Source: Sphaerisporangium aureirubrum (lineage in GTDB: Bacteria; Actinomycetota; Actinomycetes; Streptosporangiales; Streptosporangiaceae). Taken from it: 64,000 nucleotides of DNA. Each line of letters opens with the position of its first letter. Position 1 is the stretch's first letter. Under the pieces are notes generated by a model. The model saw nothing but the letters and a program-made list of their open reading frames with translations. It made no database searches and had not been told where the DNA came from. Shown in pieces: positions 10,252 to 17,779 of the stretch. The DNA lies in NCBI RefSeq assembly GCF_042658925.1, contig NZ_JBHSRF010000015.1, positions 62,001-126,000 of the forward strand. The letters run 5' to 3'. The translations under genes were made by a program, and so were the position numbers.

Positions 10252-10869
10252 CTACAGCAGGCCGCGGCGCAGGGCCGTGGTGACGGCGGCGGTGCGGTCG
10301 CCCACGCCGAGCTTGCCGAAGACGCGCAGGAGGTGGGTCTTGACGGTGGCCTCGCTGATGAACAGCTCGCGGCCCACCTCGGCGTTGGTGAGGCCGCGGG
10401 CCACCAGGGCGAGGACCTCGGTCTCGCGTTTGGACAGGGAGTCGGCCACGGGGGAGCGCATGTGGCCGACCAGTTTGGTGGCCACCGAGGGGGACAGGAC
10501 GGTCTCGCCGCGGGATGCGGCGAAGACGGCGGACACCAGGTCGGCGCGGGAGGTGTCCTTCAGCAGGTACCCGGCGGCGCCCGCCTCGACGGCCCGCACG
10601 ATGTCCTGGTCGGTCTCGAACGTGGTCAGGACGATGACGCGGCAGCCGGGGCGGTCGGTGAGGACGCGGGGGATGGCGCCCACCCCGTCGCCGCCGGGCA
10701 TGCGCAGGTCCATGAGGATCACGTCCGGCTCCAGCTCGCGCGCCCGCACCACGGCCTCGTCGCCGGACCCGGCCTCCCCGGCCACCGTGATGCCCGTGTC
10801 GGCCTCCAGCATGCCGCGCAGGCCCTCCCGCACCACGGGGTGGTCGTCGACGATCAGCACACGGATCAC
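10252..10869 (-). CDS. NarL/LuxR-family response regulator
   Basis: 205 residues. Receiver domain with acidic pocket Asp8/Asp9, phosphoacceptor Asp54 (ILMDLRMPGGDG) and the conserved Lys in YLLKDTSR; C-terminal LuxR-type HTH (LTNAEVGRELFISEATVKTH). Its start overlaps the end of the sensor kinase gene by 4 bp (ATGA), so kinase and regulator are translationally coupled. With the ABC exporter genes upstream it forms a four-gene unit, so the exporter is its most likely target. Confidence 0.94.
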   Translation of the reverse strand: MIRVLIVDDHPVVREGLRGMLEADTGITVAGEAGSGDEAVVRARELEPDVILMDLRMPGGDGVGAIPRVLTDRPGCRVIVLTTFETDQDIVRAVEAGAAGYLLKDTSRADLVSAVFAASRGETVLSPSVATKLVGHMRSPVADSLSKRETEVLALVARGLTNAEVGRELFISEATVKTHLLRVFGKLGVGDRTAAVTTALRRGLL

Positions 10870-12266
10870 GGGCGCTCCTTCCTGCGGGACGGCACGGCGG
10901 CGGCCACCCGCCGCCGGAGGGCACCCGGGCCCCGGGACGGTCCGGCGCCGCCGGTGACCGCGTGCCCGCCCGCGGCGGGAAGCGGGGCGGGCCCGGCGGG
11001 GGCCGCCGGCTCATCCAGGTCCGCCGCGGGAGACGCGGCGGGTTCCACGTCGGGGTACGGGATGCGCACGGTGAGCTCGGTGCCGCGCCCGGGGACGGAG
11101 TCCACGTGGACGTCGCCGCCCGCCTGCTCCACGCGGGTACGCATGCCCCGCAGGCCGAAGCCCTGGGCGACGGTGGCGGAGTCGAAGCCGCGCCCGGTGT
11201 CGCGCACCCGCAGCACGACGTCGCGCTCACCGTACTCCAGGCCGACCCGCACGGCGGACGCCGCGGCGTGCCGCCGCACGTTGGCCAGCCCCTCCTGCGC
11301 CGCCCGGATCAGCACGACCTCGATGCCGGGCGGCAGCGGCCGGGAGCCGTCGCCCACCTCGAACACCACCGGCACGCTCAGCTCCTCGGCCAGCCGGGCG
11401 GCGATGCGGCGCAGCGCCTCCTCCAGCGTGGAGCCGTCCAGCGGGGTGGGGGTGAGCGCCGCGATCAGGCCGCGCGCCTCGGCGAGGCTCTCCCGGGCGG
11501 TCCGCACGGCCAGCGCCAGGTGCCGGGACGGGTCCCGCTGCGCCTCGGCGGCCTGGATGAGCATGATGATGCTGGTGAACCCCTGGGCGAGGGTGTCGTG
11601 GATCTCCCCGGCCAGCCGCTCCCGCTCGGCCATGGCCCCTCGTTCGCGCGACAGCCGGGCGACCTGCGCCTTGCTGGCCTCCAGCTCCTCGATGAGCTGG
11701 GCCCGCTCGGCGCTCTGGGTGATGATCCGCGAGATCCACGGCCCGAACACGAGCGAGAACGTGATGGCCACCGCGCTGGTCGCCGCCGCGGTGAAGACCG
11801 CCTCCCACCTGAGGCCGGGCTGGAGCGCGAACCGCACGGCGGGCGACAGGTTGAGCGAGAGCACCATCACGATCGCCCAGCGCGCGGTGAGCGTCATGAA
11901 GATCTGCGGGCACAGCGCGAACAGCGCGAACGACGACGCCGGGACGAGGATCGTCGCGGGCACGAAGGTGACCAGCACGAACGCCACGTACAGCCGCCGC
12001 GCCCGCTGCTGCTCCTCCGACCGCCCGAGCGCCGGGCGCCCGAACACGATGTACGTCGCGCCGCACAGGGTCAGCAGCGCCAGGGCGGTCGCCTTGGCGG
12101 GGGCGGACGTGCCGTCGTCGACCAGCACCAGCGTGCCGGTGACCAGGTACGCCACCACGAACATGATGTTCCACCCGCGAAACGCCCGCCACGCGTCGGC
12201 CGGCGCCGGGCGTCCGCCCGGCGCCACCCGGCGCGCGCAGTCGTTGTAGCGTGCCGTCCGCTTCAT
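10866..12266 (-). CDS. Sensor histidine kinase (HisKA_3 type)
   Basis: 466 residues. Several membrane helices in the first about 190 residues with almost no extracytoplasmic loop, then a coiled-coil linker, the dimerisation/phosphoacceptor motif GEIHDTLAQGF (His223) and a C-terminal HATPase domain ending in GFGLRGMRTR. It resembles DesK/LiaS-type kinases that sense membrane state or membrane-active compounds. The ATG at 12266 is chosen because it overlaps the permease stop as ATGA; an in-frame codon at 12329 would overlap the permease by 67 bp. Confidence 0.92.
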   Translation of the reverse strand: MKRTARYNDCARRVAPGGRPAPADAWRAFRGWNIMFVVAYLVTGTLVLVDDGTSAPAKATALALLTLCGATYIVFGRPALGRSEEQQRARRLYVAFVLVTFVPATILVPASSFALFALCPQIFMTLTARWAIVMVLSLNLSPAVRFALQPGLRWEAVFTAAATSAVAITFSLVFGPWISRIITQSAERAQLIEELEASKAQVARLSRERGAMAERERLAGEIHDTLAQGFTSIIMLIQAAEAQRDPSRHLALAVRTARESLAEARGLIAALTPTPLDGSTLEEALRRIAARLAEELSVPVVFEVGDGSRPLPPGIEVVLIRAAQEGLANVRRHAAASAVRVGLEYGERDVVLRVRDTGRGFDSATVAQGFGLRGMRTRVEQAGGDVHVDSVPGRGTELTVRIPYPDVEPAASPAADLDEPAAPAGPAPLPAAGGHAVTGGAGPSRGPGALRRRVAAAVPSRRKERP

Positions 12267-13120
12267 CCGTCGCGGCGGCTCTTCCAGCGAAACGTCGTCA
12301 AGCACAAGATGAGACCTCCTGCCACCCACGCTGCCAGTACCAGGGCGACCCGGTCGAGTTCATAAGAACCTGTCATTTCCAGGGCGGCCCCTGCATCGCC
12401 CAGGAAGACCGACCGGAAACCCTGGCACATCCACTTCAGCGGAAAGAACGAGGCGATCCGCATCAACCATTCGGGCATCTCGGTGAACGGGATGAAAACT
12501 CCGGAGATGAACTGCAGCACGACGAACGGAAGGCTGATCACCGCGCTGGCGCTCTTGGCCGACCGGGGCAGGCTGCTGACCGCGACCCCGAGCAGCGCGG
12601 AGCCGGTGATGCCGAGCAGGAACACCCACGCGAACGTCACCCAGCGCCCCACCTCGGACGGCAGGTTCAGGTCGTACAGCAGCACGCCGATGGTCAGCAG
12701 GATCGCGATCTCCAGCACCGCCACGACCAGCACGCTGATGATTTTGCCGATGAAGTAGGCGCTGCGCGGCAGCGGGGTGCCGGCCAGCCGCTTCAGGGTG
12801 CCGTCGTCGCGGTCGCCGGCGATGCCGATGCCGAGGTTCTGGAAGCTCACGCTCATCACGCCCGCGCCGATCAGGCCCGCGGAGTAGAGCTGGGAGACGG
12901 TGATCGGGGAGTCGCCGAGCTGCCCCTGGAAGATCGAGCCGAAGATGGCGAGCAGCACGATGGGGAACGCGAAGGTGAAGACGACGGCGTCCTTCTCGCG
13001 GAAGAACATCTTGGTCTCCACGAGCCCTCTCGACCACCCGGTGGCGGCGAGCGAGGGCGGGCGCCGGGATGTGGCGGCGCGCGGCGGCGCGGCCGGGGAA
13101 GCAGCGACGGTGTCGCTCAT
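12263..13120 (-). CDS. ABC-2 type transporter permease
   Basis: 285 residues with six predicted membrane helices. ABC-2 architecture: a cytoplasmic N-terminus (VETKMFFREKDAVVFTF), the conserved segment around GDRDDGTLKRLAGTPLPRSAYF and a C-terminal helix after FFPLKWMCQGF. It pairs with the ATPase encoded 93 bp upstream and is coupled to the kinase downstream. Function is probably export of a lipid, antibiotic or lantibiotic-like molecule; the substrate is unknown. Confidence 0.9.
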   Translation of the reverse strand: MSDTVAASPAAPPRAATSRRPPSLAATGWSRGLVETKMFFREKDAVVFTFAFPIVLLAIFGSIFQGQLGDSPITVSQLYSAGLIGAGVMSVSFQNLGIGIAGDRDDGTLKRLAGTPLPRSAYFIGKIISVLVVAVLEIAILLTIGVLLYDLNLPSEVGRWVTFAWVFLLGITGSALLGVAVSSLPRSAKSASAVISLPFVVLQFISGVFIPFTEMPEWLMRIASFFPLKWMCQGFRSVFLGDAGAALEMTGSYELDRVALVLAAWVAGGLILCLTTFRWKSRRDG

Positions 13121-13213
13121 GGGGGTCCTCCAGGAAGGTGCCGGCCCGGTCGGGCGGCGGATGAGGCCGGGGACGTCCGGGCCGGGGAAGGCGACGAGAG
13201 CGGGACGTGCCGG

Positions 13214-14059
13214 TCAGGCGTGGGTGGCGATGAGGCCGAGGTAGACGTCCTCCAGGGTCGGCCTGGTGACCGTGAGCTCGGGCACCTCGCCGTCGAAGCG
13301 GCGGGTGAGCTCCACCACGGTGCGGGAGGGCGTGGCGGTCTCCAGCCGCCTGCGCTCGCCGTCCTCCTGCCAGCTCACCGTGGCGTTGGCGGTGGCCCGG
13401 CCGCCGAGCGTGGCGGGGTCGCCCTCGGCGACGATGCGCCCGGCGCTGATCACCGCGACCCGGCCGGCCAGCGCCTCGGCCTCATCGAGGTAGTGGGTGG
13501 TGAGCATGATGGTGGTGCCCTCGCGGGCCAGGTCCCTGATCAGGTCCCAGAACTGCCGGCGGGCCTCGGGGTCGAACCCCGTGGTGGGCTCGTCCAGGAA
13601 GAGCAGCTCGGGCCGTCCGATCACGCCGAGGGCCACGTCCACCCGCCGCCGCTGTCCCCCGGACAGCTTGCGCACCCGGGTGCCGGCCTTCTCGGACAGC
13701 CCCACCTTGGCGATCACCTCGTCGGGGTCCCTCGGGTCCTGGTAGTAGGTCGCGAAGTGCCGGACGGTCTCGCGCACGGTCAGCTCCGCGGTGTCCCCGG
13801 CGGTCTGCAGCACGATGCCGATGCGGTCCCGCCACTGCCGCGTGGGGTGGCGCGGGTCGATCCCGAGCACGCTCACCTCGCCGTCGTCCCGGGTCCGGTA
13901 CCCCTCCAGGATCTCGACCGTGGTCGACTTGCCCGCCCCGTTCGGCCCGAGGACGGCGAACACCTCACCCTCCTGGATCTCCAGGTCGATCCCGTCCACC
14001 GCCCGGACCTCGCCGTAGCGCTTGGCGAGACCGCGCACCCGTACCGCTGCCTGTGTCAT
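13214..14059 (-). CDS. ABC-2 exporter ATP-binding protein
   Basis: 281 residues. All catalytic motifs are intact: Walker A GPNGAGKST (38-46), Q-loop LQTAG, signature LSGGQRRRVD, Walker B LLFLDEPTTGFDP and H-loop TTHYLDEAE. The C-terminal about 60 residues form the small accessory domain seen in DrrA/CcmA-type exporters. The ATG at 14059 gives the standard N-terminus (MTQAAVRVRGLAKRYG); the frame is open to 14137. First gene of a minus-strand unit ATPase-permease-kinase-regulator. Confidence 0.94.
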   Translation of the reverse strand: MTQAAVRVRGLAKRYGEVRAVDGIDLEIQEGEVFAVLGPNGAGKSTTVEILEGYRTRDDGEVSVLGIDPRHPTRQWRDRIGIVLQTAGDTAELTVRETVRHFATYYQDPRDPDEVIAKVGLSEKAGTRVRKLSGGQRRRVDVALGVIGRPELLFLDEPTTGFDPEARRQFWDLIRDLAREGTTIMLTTHYLDEAEALAGRVAVISAGRIVAEGDPATLGGRATANATVSWQEDGERRRLETATPSRTVVELTRRFDGEVPELTVTRPTLEDVYLGLIATHA

Positions 14060-14239
14060 GTCCCGAGCATCCCGCACCGCCCCCTGGCCGCGGCACCATC
14101 GTCGGGCTGAACCGGGCGTCCACCGAACGGGGGACACCGGGGGTCGGCCGTCCGGCGCGACGTGATCTCGCGAAGGCCGGGCCCCGCAGGCGATATAGGT
14201 TGACTATGGATCGGTCCCCTTTCCCCCCGGGAGCCACCG

Positions 14240-14842
14240 ATGCTCGTTCTCGTGCTCGACGCGTTGCGCTGGGAGTGCCGCGGGGAACGGCGCCGCCTCG
14301 ATCCGGACCGGCTACTGGTGCGCTCCGGGGAGACCGCGGTGGTGGCCGGAGGCTCCACCGCGGACGCCGACACCTTCACCGAGGTGCTGCTCGGCCGGGC
14401 GCCGCTTCCCGGCGGGCACATCCGGCTCGCCGACGCGGTGATCCCGCTGGACGTGCGGCGGGAGATCGCGCTGGTGCCGGCGGGCGGCGGCCTGTTCCCG
14501 TACCTCAGCGTCCGGGAGAACATCGTCTGCGGGCGGCGCGGGATCACCGGGGCCGCCGTGCGGGACGCGGCGGCGAGGTTCCGGCTGAACGGCCACCTGG
14601 ACCGCCGTCCCGGCGACCTCGGGCACGAGGAGCGCGTCCGCGTGGCGCTCGCCCGCGCCACCTGCGCCACCGCCATCCGCGTCCTCGTGGTCGAGGACCG
14701 CGCCGGCGAGGTGCCCTGTCACCGGGCGGTGGACACGGCGCGGCGGGAGCTCCCCGACCTTCCCGTGGTGGTGGTCACCGACGACCCCACCCAGGTCGTC
14801 ACCCTGCGGGCGTCCCAGTGGGAGATCGTCGATGCGGCCTGA
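14240..14842 (+). CDS. Degenerate ABC-type ATPase (pseudo-ATPase) of a four-gene operon
   Basis: 200 residues that align with an ABC nucleotide-binding domain but have lost every catalytic motif. The P-loop position reads GGSTADADTF (Lys replaced by Ala43), the Q-loop Gln is Ala81, the signature LSGGQ is LGHEE (127-131), Walker B Asp-Glu is swapped to Glu152-Asp153, and the H-loop His is Asp181. Scaffold pieces such as LFPYLSVRENI and VRVALARA remain. The frame is intact and overlaps the next gene by 11 bp, so it is not a decaying pseudogene. Likely a structural or regulatory partner of the permease encoded downstream. GGGAGCC precedes the ATG. Confidence 0.82.
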   Translation: MLVLVLDALRWECRGERRRLDPDRLLVRSGETAVVAGGSTADADTFTEVLLGRAPLPGGHIRLADAVIPLDVRREIALVPAGGGLFPYLSVRENIVCGRRGITGAAVRDAAARFRLNGHLDRRPGDLGHEERVRVALARATCATAIRVLVVEDRAGEVPCHRAVDTARRELPDLPVVVVTDDPTQVVTLRASQWEIVDAA

Positions 14843-16079
14843 CCTCACCCGCAGGGGCGCTCTCGCGCTGGTGGCGGGCTCGGCCGCGGCCGGGCTGACC
14901 GGCTGCGCCACCTCGCCGGTGCGCATCGCGGTGCCCTGGAGCGGATGGGAGCTCGCGAGGTTCCGCCAGGTGATGCGCGGCTTCCCCGGCGACCCGGTGG
15001 TGTTCTCCGCGGGGGACAGCATGGACGCCCTGCTGAAGAACCCCGTGGCGCGGTCGGCCCGGCCGGACGTCGCCTTCATCCCGCGCCTCGGGACACTCGG
15101 CGAGGCGGCCTCTGGCCTGCGCACCATGCCGTCGGCGATCCCGGGGCCCTCGTCCGCCGGCGGCGCGACGGCCTGGCGGAGGCTGCTCACCCACGGCGGC
15201 CAGGTCAAGGGCGTCTGGTTCAAGGCGGCGCACAAGTCGCTGCTCTGGTTCCGCGACGCGGTCCCGCCGCCGTTCGGCGCGAACCCGGCCGAGCCGTCGT
15301 CCTGGAAGGACTGGCTGGCGTACTGCCGCACGGCTCCCCGCCCGGTCCTGTCGATCGGCGCGGCGGACGGCTGGGTGCTCACCGACTGGTTCGAGAACGT
15401 CCTGCTGGGCATCGACCCCGTCACCTACCGCAGGCTGCTCCCGGCGGCGGACGGCACGAAGCCGCGCTGGGACGGGTACGCCGTCACCGAGACGCTGCGG
15501 CGCCTCCAGGAGCTGTGGGAGATCCCCGATCTGCTGCCGGGCGGGGGCCGCAGGGCGCTGCTGACCTCGTTCCACGACTCGATCCTCGACGTCTTTCACT
15601 ACGGGCACGCCCGGGCGGTGGCCGCCGCGGACTTCGCGTACCCGGTGATCTCCAGGTACGGGAGCAGGATGCCGGCCCCGTGCCGGTTCCCCGCGACGAA
15701 CTCCGCCGCGGTGCCGGTCCTGGTGGCCGGGGACGCCGCCGTCGCGCTCACCGAGGCGGGCGAGAGCGTCGTCCGCTGGCTGGCCGGCGACCACGGTCGG
15801 GTCGCGGTGCGGGACGCCTGGGTGCGCGAGGGCGGCTTCATCTCCCTGGACTCCCGGGTGACCGGCTATCCCGTCATCCTCGGCCCCTTCACCGGCCAGG
15901 TCACCGGGGAGAACGTCGAGTTCGACCTGTCCGACCAGCTCACCGGGCGCCTGTCCGGCGGCAACGGGCGCGGCCTGTGGCGCATCCTCACCAGGTTCTT
16001 CGGCGACGTCACCGGCGTCACATCCACCGCCGACCCGGTGGGCGCGGCGCAGAAGGCGATGACGGAGGCGGCCGGGTGA
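14832..16079 (+). CDS. Extracellular solute-binding lipoprotein with Tat-like signal
   Basis: 415 residues. The N-terminus has twin arginines (Arg7-Arg8), a hydrophobic stretch and the lipobox LTGC with Cys25, so it is probably a Tat-exported, lipid-anchored protein. The mature part resembles family 1 solute-binding proteins of carbohydrate ABC systems (VRIAVPWSGWELARF, RPDVAFIPRLGTLGE, and tryptophan-rich segments such as SSWKDWLAYC). It overlaps the pseudo-ATPase gene by 11 bp and the permease gene by 4 bp (GTGA). The ligand is unknown. Confidence 0.8.
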   Translation: MRPDLTRRGALALVAGSAAAGLTGCATSPVRIAVPWSGWELARFRQVMRGFPGDPVVFSAGDSMDALLKNPVARSARPDVAFIPRLGTLGEAASGLRTMPSAIPGPSSAGGATAWRRLLTHGGQVKGVWFKAAHKSLLWFRDAVPPPFGANPAEPSSWKDWLAYCRTAPRPVLSIGAADGWVLTDWFENVLLGIDPVTYRRLLPAADGTKPRWDGYAVTETLRRLQELWEIPDLLPGGGRRALLTSFHDSILDVFHYGHARAVAAADFAYPVISRYGSRMPAPCRFPATNSAAVPVLVAGDAAVALTEAGESVVRWLAGDHGRVAVRDAWVREGGFISLDSRVTGYPVILGPFTGQVTGENVEFDLSDQLTGRLSGGNGRGLWRILTRFFGDVTGVTSTADPVGAAQKAMTEAAG

Positions 16080-17779
16080 GCGACGAGCCACTGCTGTTCG
16101 CGGTGACGCCGAGGATGGACCCCCGGGCACCGGCCACCTGGAGCTCCCACGGCCGGTGGGCCGGATGGGGATACCTGCTGCCCGCCATGGCCGTCATGAC
16201 GGCGATCCTCGCGGTGCCGCTGGCGATGACGGTGACCACGAGCCTGCTCACCCCGCAGGCGTACCGGACGCTCGTCACCAAGCCCGACTTCTGGCTGGCG
16301 CTGCGCAACAACCTGATCTGGATGGCGTTCGCGCTCATCGCCTGCGCGCTCGGCCTCGGCCTCGCCCGGCTGGCCAGGGACGTCGGCGGGCGGCTGCGGT
16401 GGGTGCTGACCGCCGCGCTGACCGTCCCCGCCGTCGTCTCGCCGCTGGCCGCCGCGATCACCCTGCGGCTCATCTTCGACTTCCGGCCCGAGCGGGGGCT
16501 GCTCGGGGGAGGAGCGCGCGAGGGATACCTGCTCGGGCCCGGCTGGATCTGGCTGCTGCTCGGCATGGCGTTCGTGTGGCAGTGGACCGGGGTGGCGTTC
16601 CTCGTCTTCCGTGAGGGGCTCGGCCGGATCCGCGGGGACCTGCTGCGCATCGCGCGGATCTTCGCGCCCGGCAGGTGGTCCAGGACCCGCCTGGTGATGA
16701 TCCCCACGCTCTTCCCCACGGCCGCGATCGCCGGTCTGATCGTGCTCCTCGCCGCCGCCCGCGCGTTCGAGATCGTGCTGGTGGCCGTGCCGGGGTCCAT
16801 CCAGGACCAGGTGGACGTGCTGGGGCTCTTCTGGTGGCGGCAGAGCGACGTGTTCGCCGCCGGGGAGCGCGAGGCCCTCGGCGTGCTGCTGTTCCTGATC
16901 CCGGCCACCGCGGCGCTGCTGCTGCTCTGGCGGCTGCGCAGGGACCTGCCCCCGCCGGGGGAGAGCGGCGCGGACGGCCCGGCGCGCGGCCCCGGCCGGG
17001 TGCCGCGGGCCGTGTCGGCCCTGGTGGCGCTGGTGTGGCTGCTGCCGTTCGCCGTTCTGCTGCTCACCTCGCTGCACGACCCGGTGGACGCCGCCAGGTC
17101 CGGCCCGCGGGCCGGGAGCTACGGGTTCGCCTCCTACGCCGAGGCGCTGAGCGACGGGTCGTTCTTCGACGCGATGACGCCCACGGCGACCCGGTCCCTG
17201 CTGGTCGCGGTCCTGGTCGTCTTCCTGGCCGTCCCGGCGGCCTACGGGCTGACGTACGCGGGCATGCGCCGCCGCGCGGGGGCGGTCGTGGTGGCGCTGG
17301 CGGCGGCGCTCGCGACGATCCCGCCGCAGGCCATCGCCGTCCCGCTGGGCCAGGTGACCGACCGCCTGGTGGGCGGCCCGGTGACGCTGAGCCTGGTGCA
17401 CACCGCGCTGATCCTGCCGCTCGCGGTGCTGCTGCTGCGCAACGCGTTCCTGTCGGTGCCGCGCCCGGTGGTCAACCGGCCGCTGGCGCAGGGCCGCTCG
17501 GCGTTCCGGTGGGTCGTCGAGGCGCGGTTCCCCGCCGTGGTCACCGTGGCGGTGCTGTCCGCGGTGTTCACCTGGAACGACCTCATCGTGAGCCTCCTGC
17601 TGAACTGGCCCGCCGCGGACCAGGTCCCCCTGGTGATCTGGCAGCAGGCCAGGGAGTTCGCCACGTCCGCGGGCCCGCTCGCCGCCGAGTCGTTGATGGC
17701 GGGCGCCGTGCCCGCGGCGCTGGTGCTGGCGACCGGGCGCTGGCTGGCCGAAGGGCTCACCCAGGGGGTGGCGCGATGA
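16076..17779 (+). CDS. Fused MalF-MalG-like ABC permease
   Basis: 567 residues from a GTG that overlaps the preceding stop (GTGA). Two permease halves are joined in one chain. The first (about 30-295) has the segment GRIRGDLLRIARIFAPG as a degenerate EAA loop, then LVMIPTLFPTAAIAGL. After a Pro/Gly-rich cytoplasmic linker (about 296-320), the second half (about 321-567) contains RPLAQGRSAFRWVVEARFPA at the matching loop and FTWNDLIVSLLLNWP near the end. Sugar permeases normally come as two proteins, so the fusion is unusual. No competent ATPase is encoded here; one elsewhere (as MsiK serves several Streptomyces importers) may power it, or the complex may not transport. Confidence 0.83.
   Translation: MSDEPLLFAVTPRMDPRAPATWSSHGRWAGWGYLLPAMAVMTAILAVPLAMTVTTSLLTPQAYRTLVTKPDFWLALRNNLIWMAFALIACALGLGLARLARDVGGRLRWVLTAALTVPAVVSPLAAAITLRLIFDFRPERGLLGGGAREGYLLGPGWIWLLLGMAFVWQWTGVAFLVFREGLGRIRGDLLRIARIFAPGRWSRTRLVMIPTLFPTAAIAGLIVLLAAARAFEIVLVAVPGSIQDQVDVLGLFWWRQSDVFAAGEREALGVLLFLIPATAALLLLWRLRRDLPPPGESGADGPARGPGRVPRAVSALVALVWLLPFAVLLLTSLHDPVDAARSGPRAGSYGFASYAEALSDGSFFDAMTPTATRSLLVAVLVVFLAVPAAYGLTYAGMRRRAGAVVVALAAALATIPPQAIAVPLGQVTDRLVGGPVTLSLVHTALILPLAVLLLRNAFLSVPRPVVNRPLAQGRSAFRWVVEARFPAVVTVAVLSAVFTWNDLIVSLLLNWPAADQVPLVIWQQAREFATSAGPLAAESLMAGAVPAALVLATGRWLAEGLTQGVAR

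Noticed and set aside
14945..16075. Upstream extension of the permease frame within the solute-binding gene
   Set aside because: Open by GC bias only. The GTGA overlap at 16076 gives a normal permease N-terminus.
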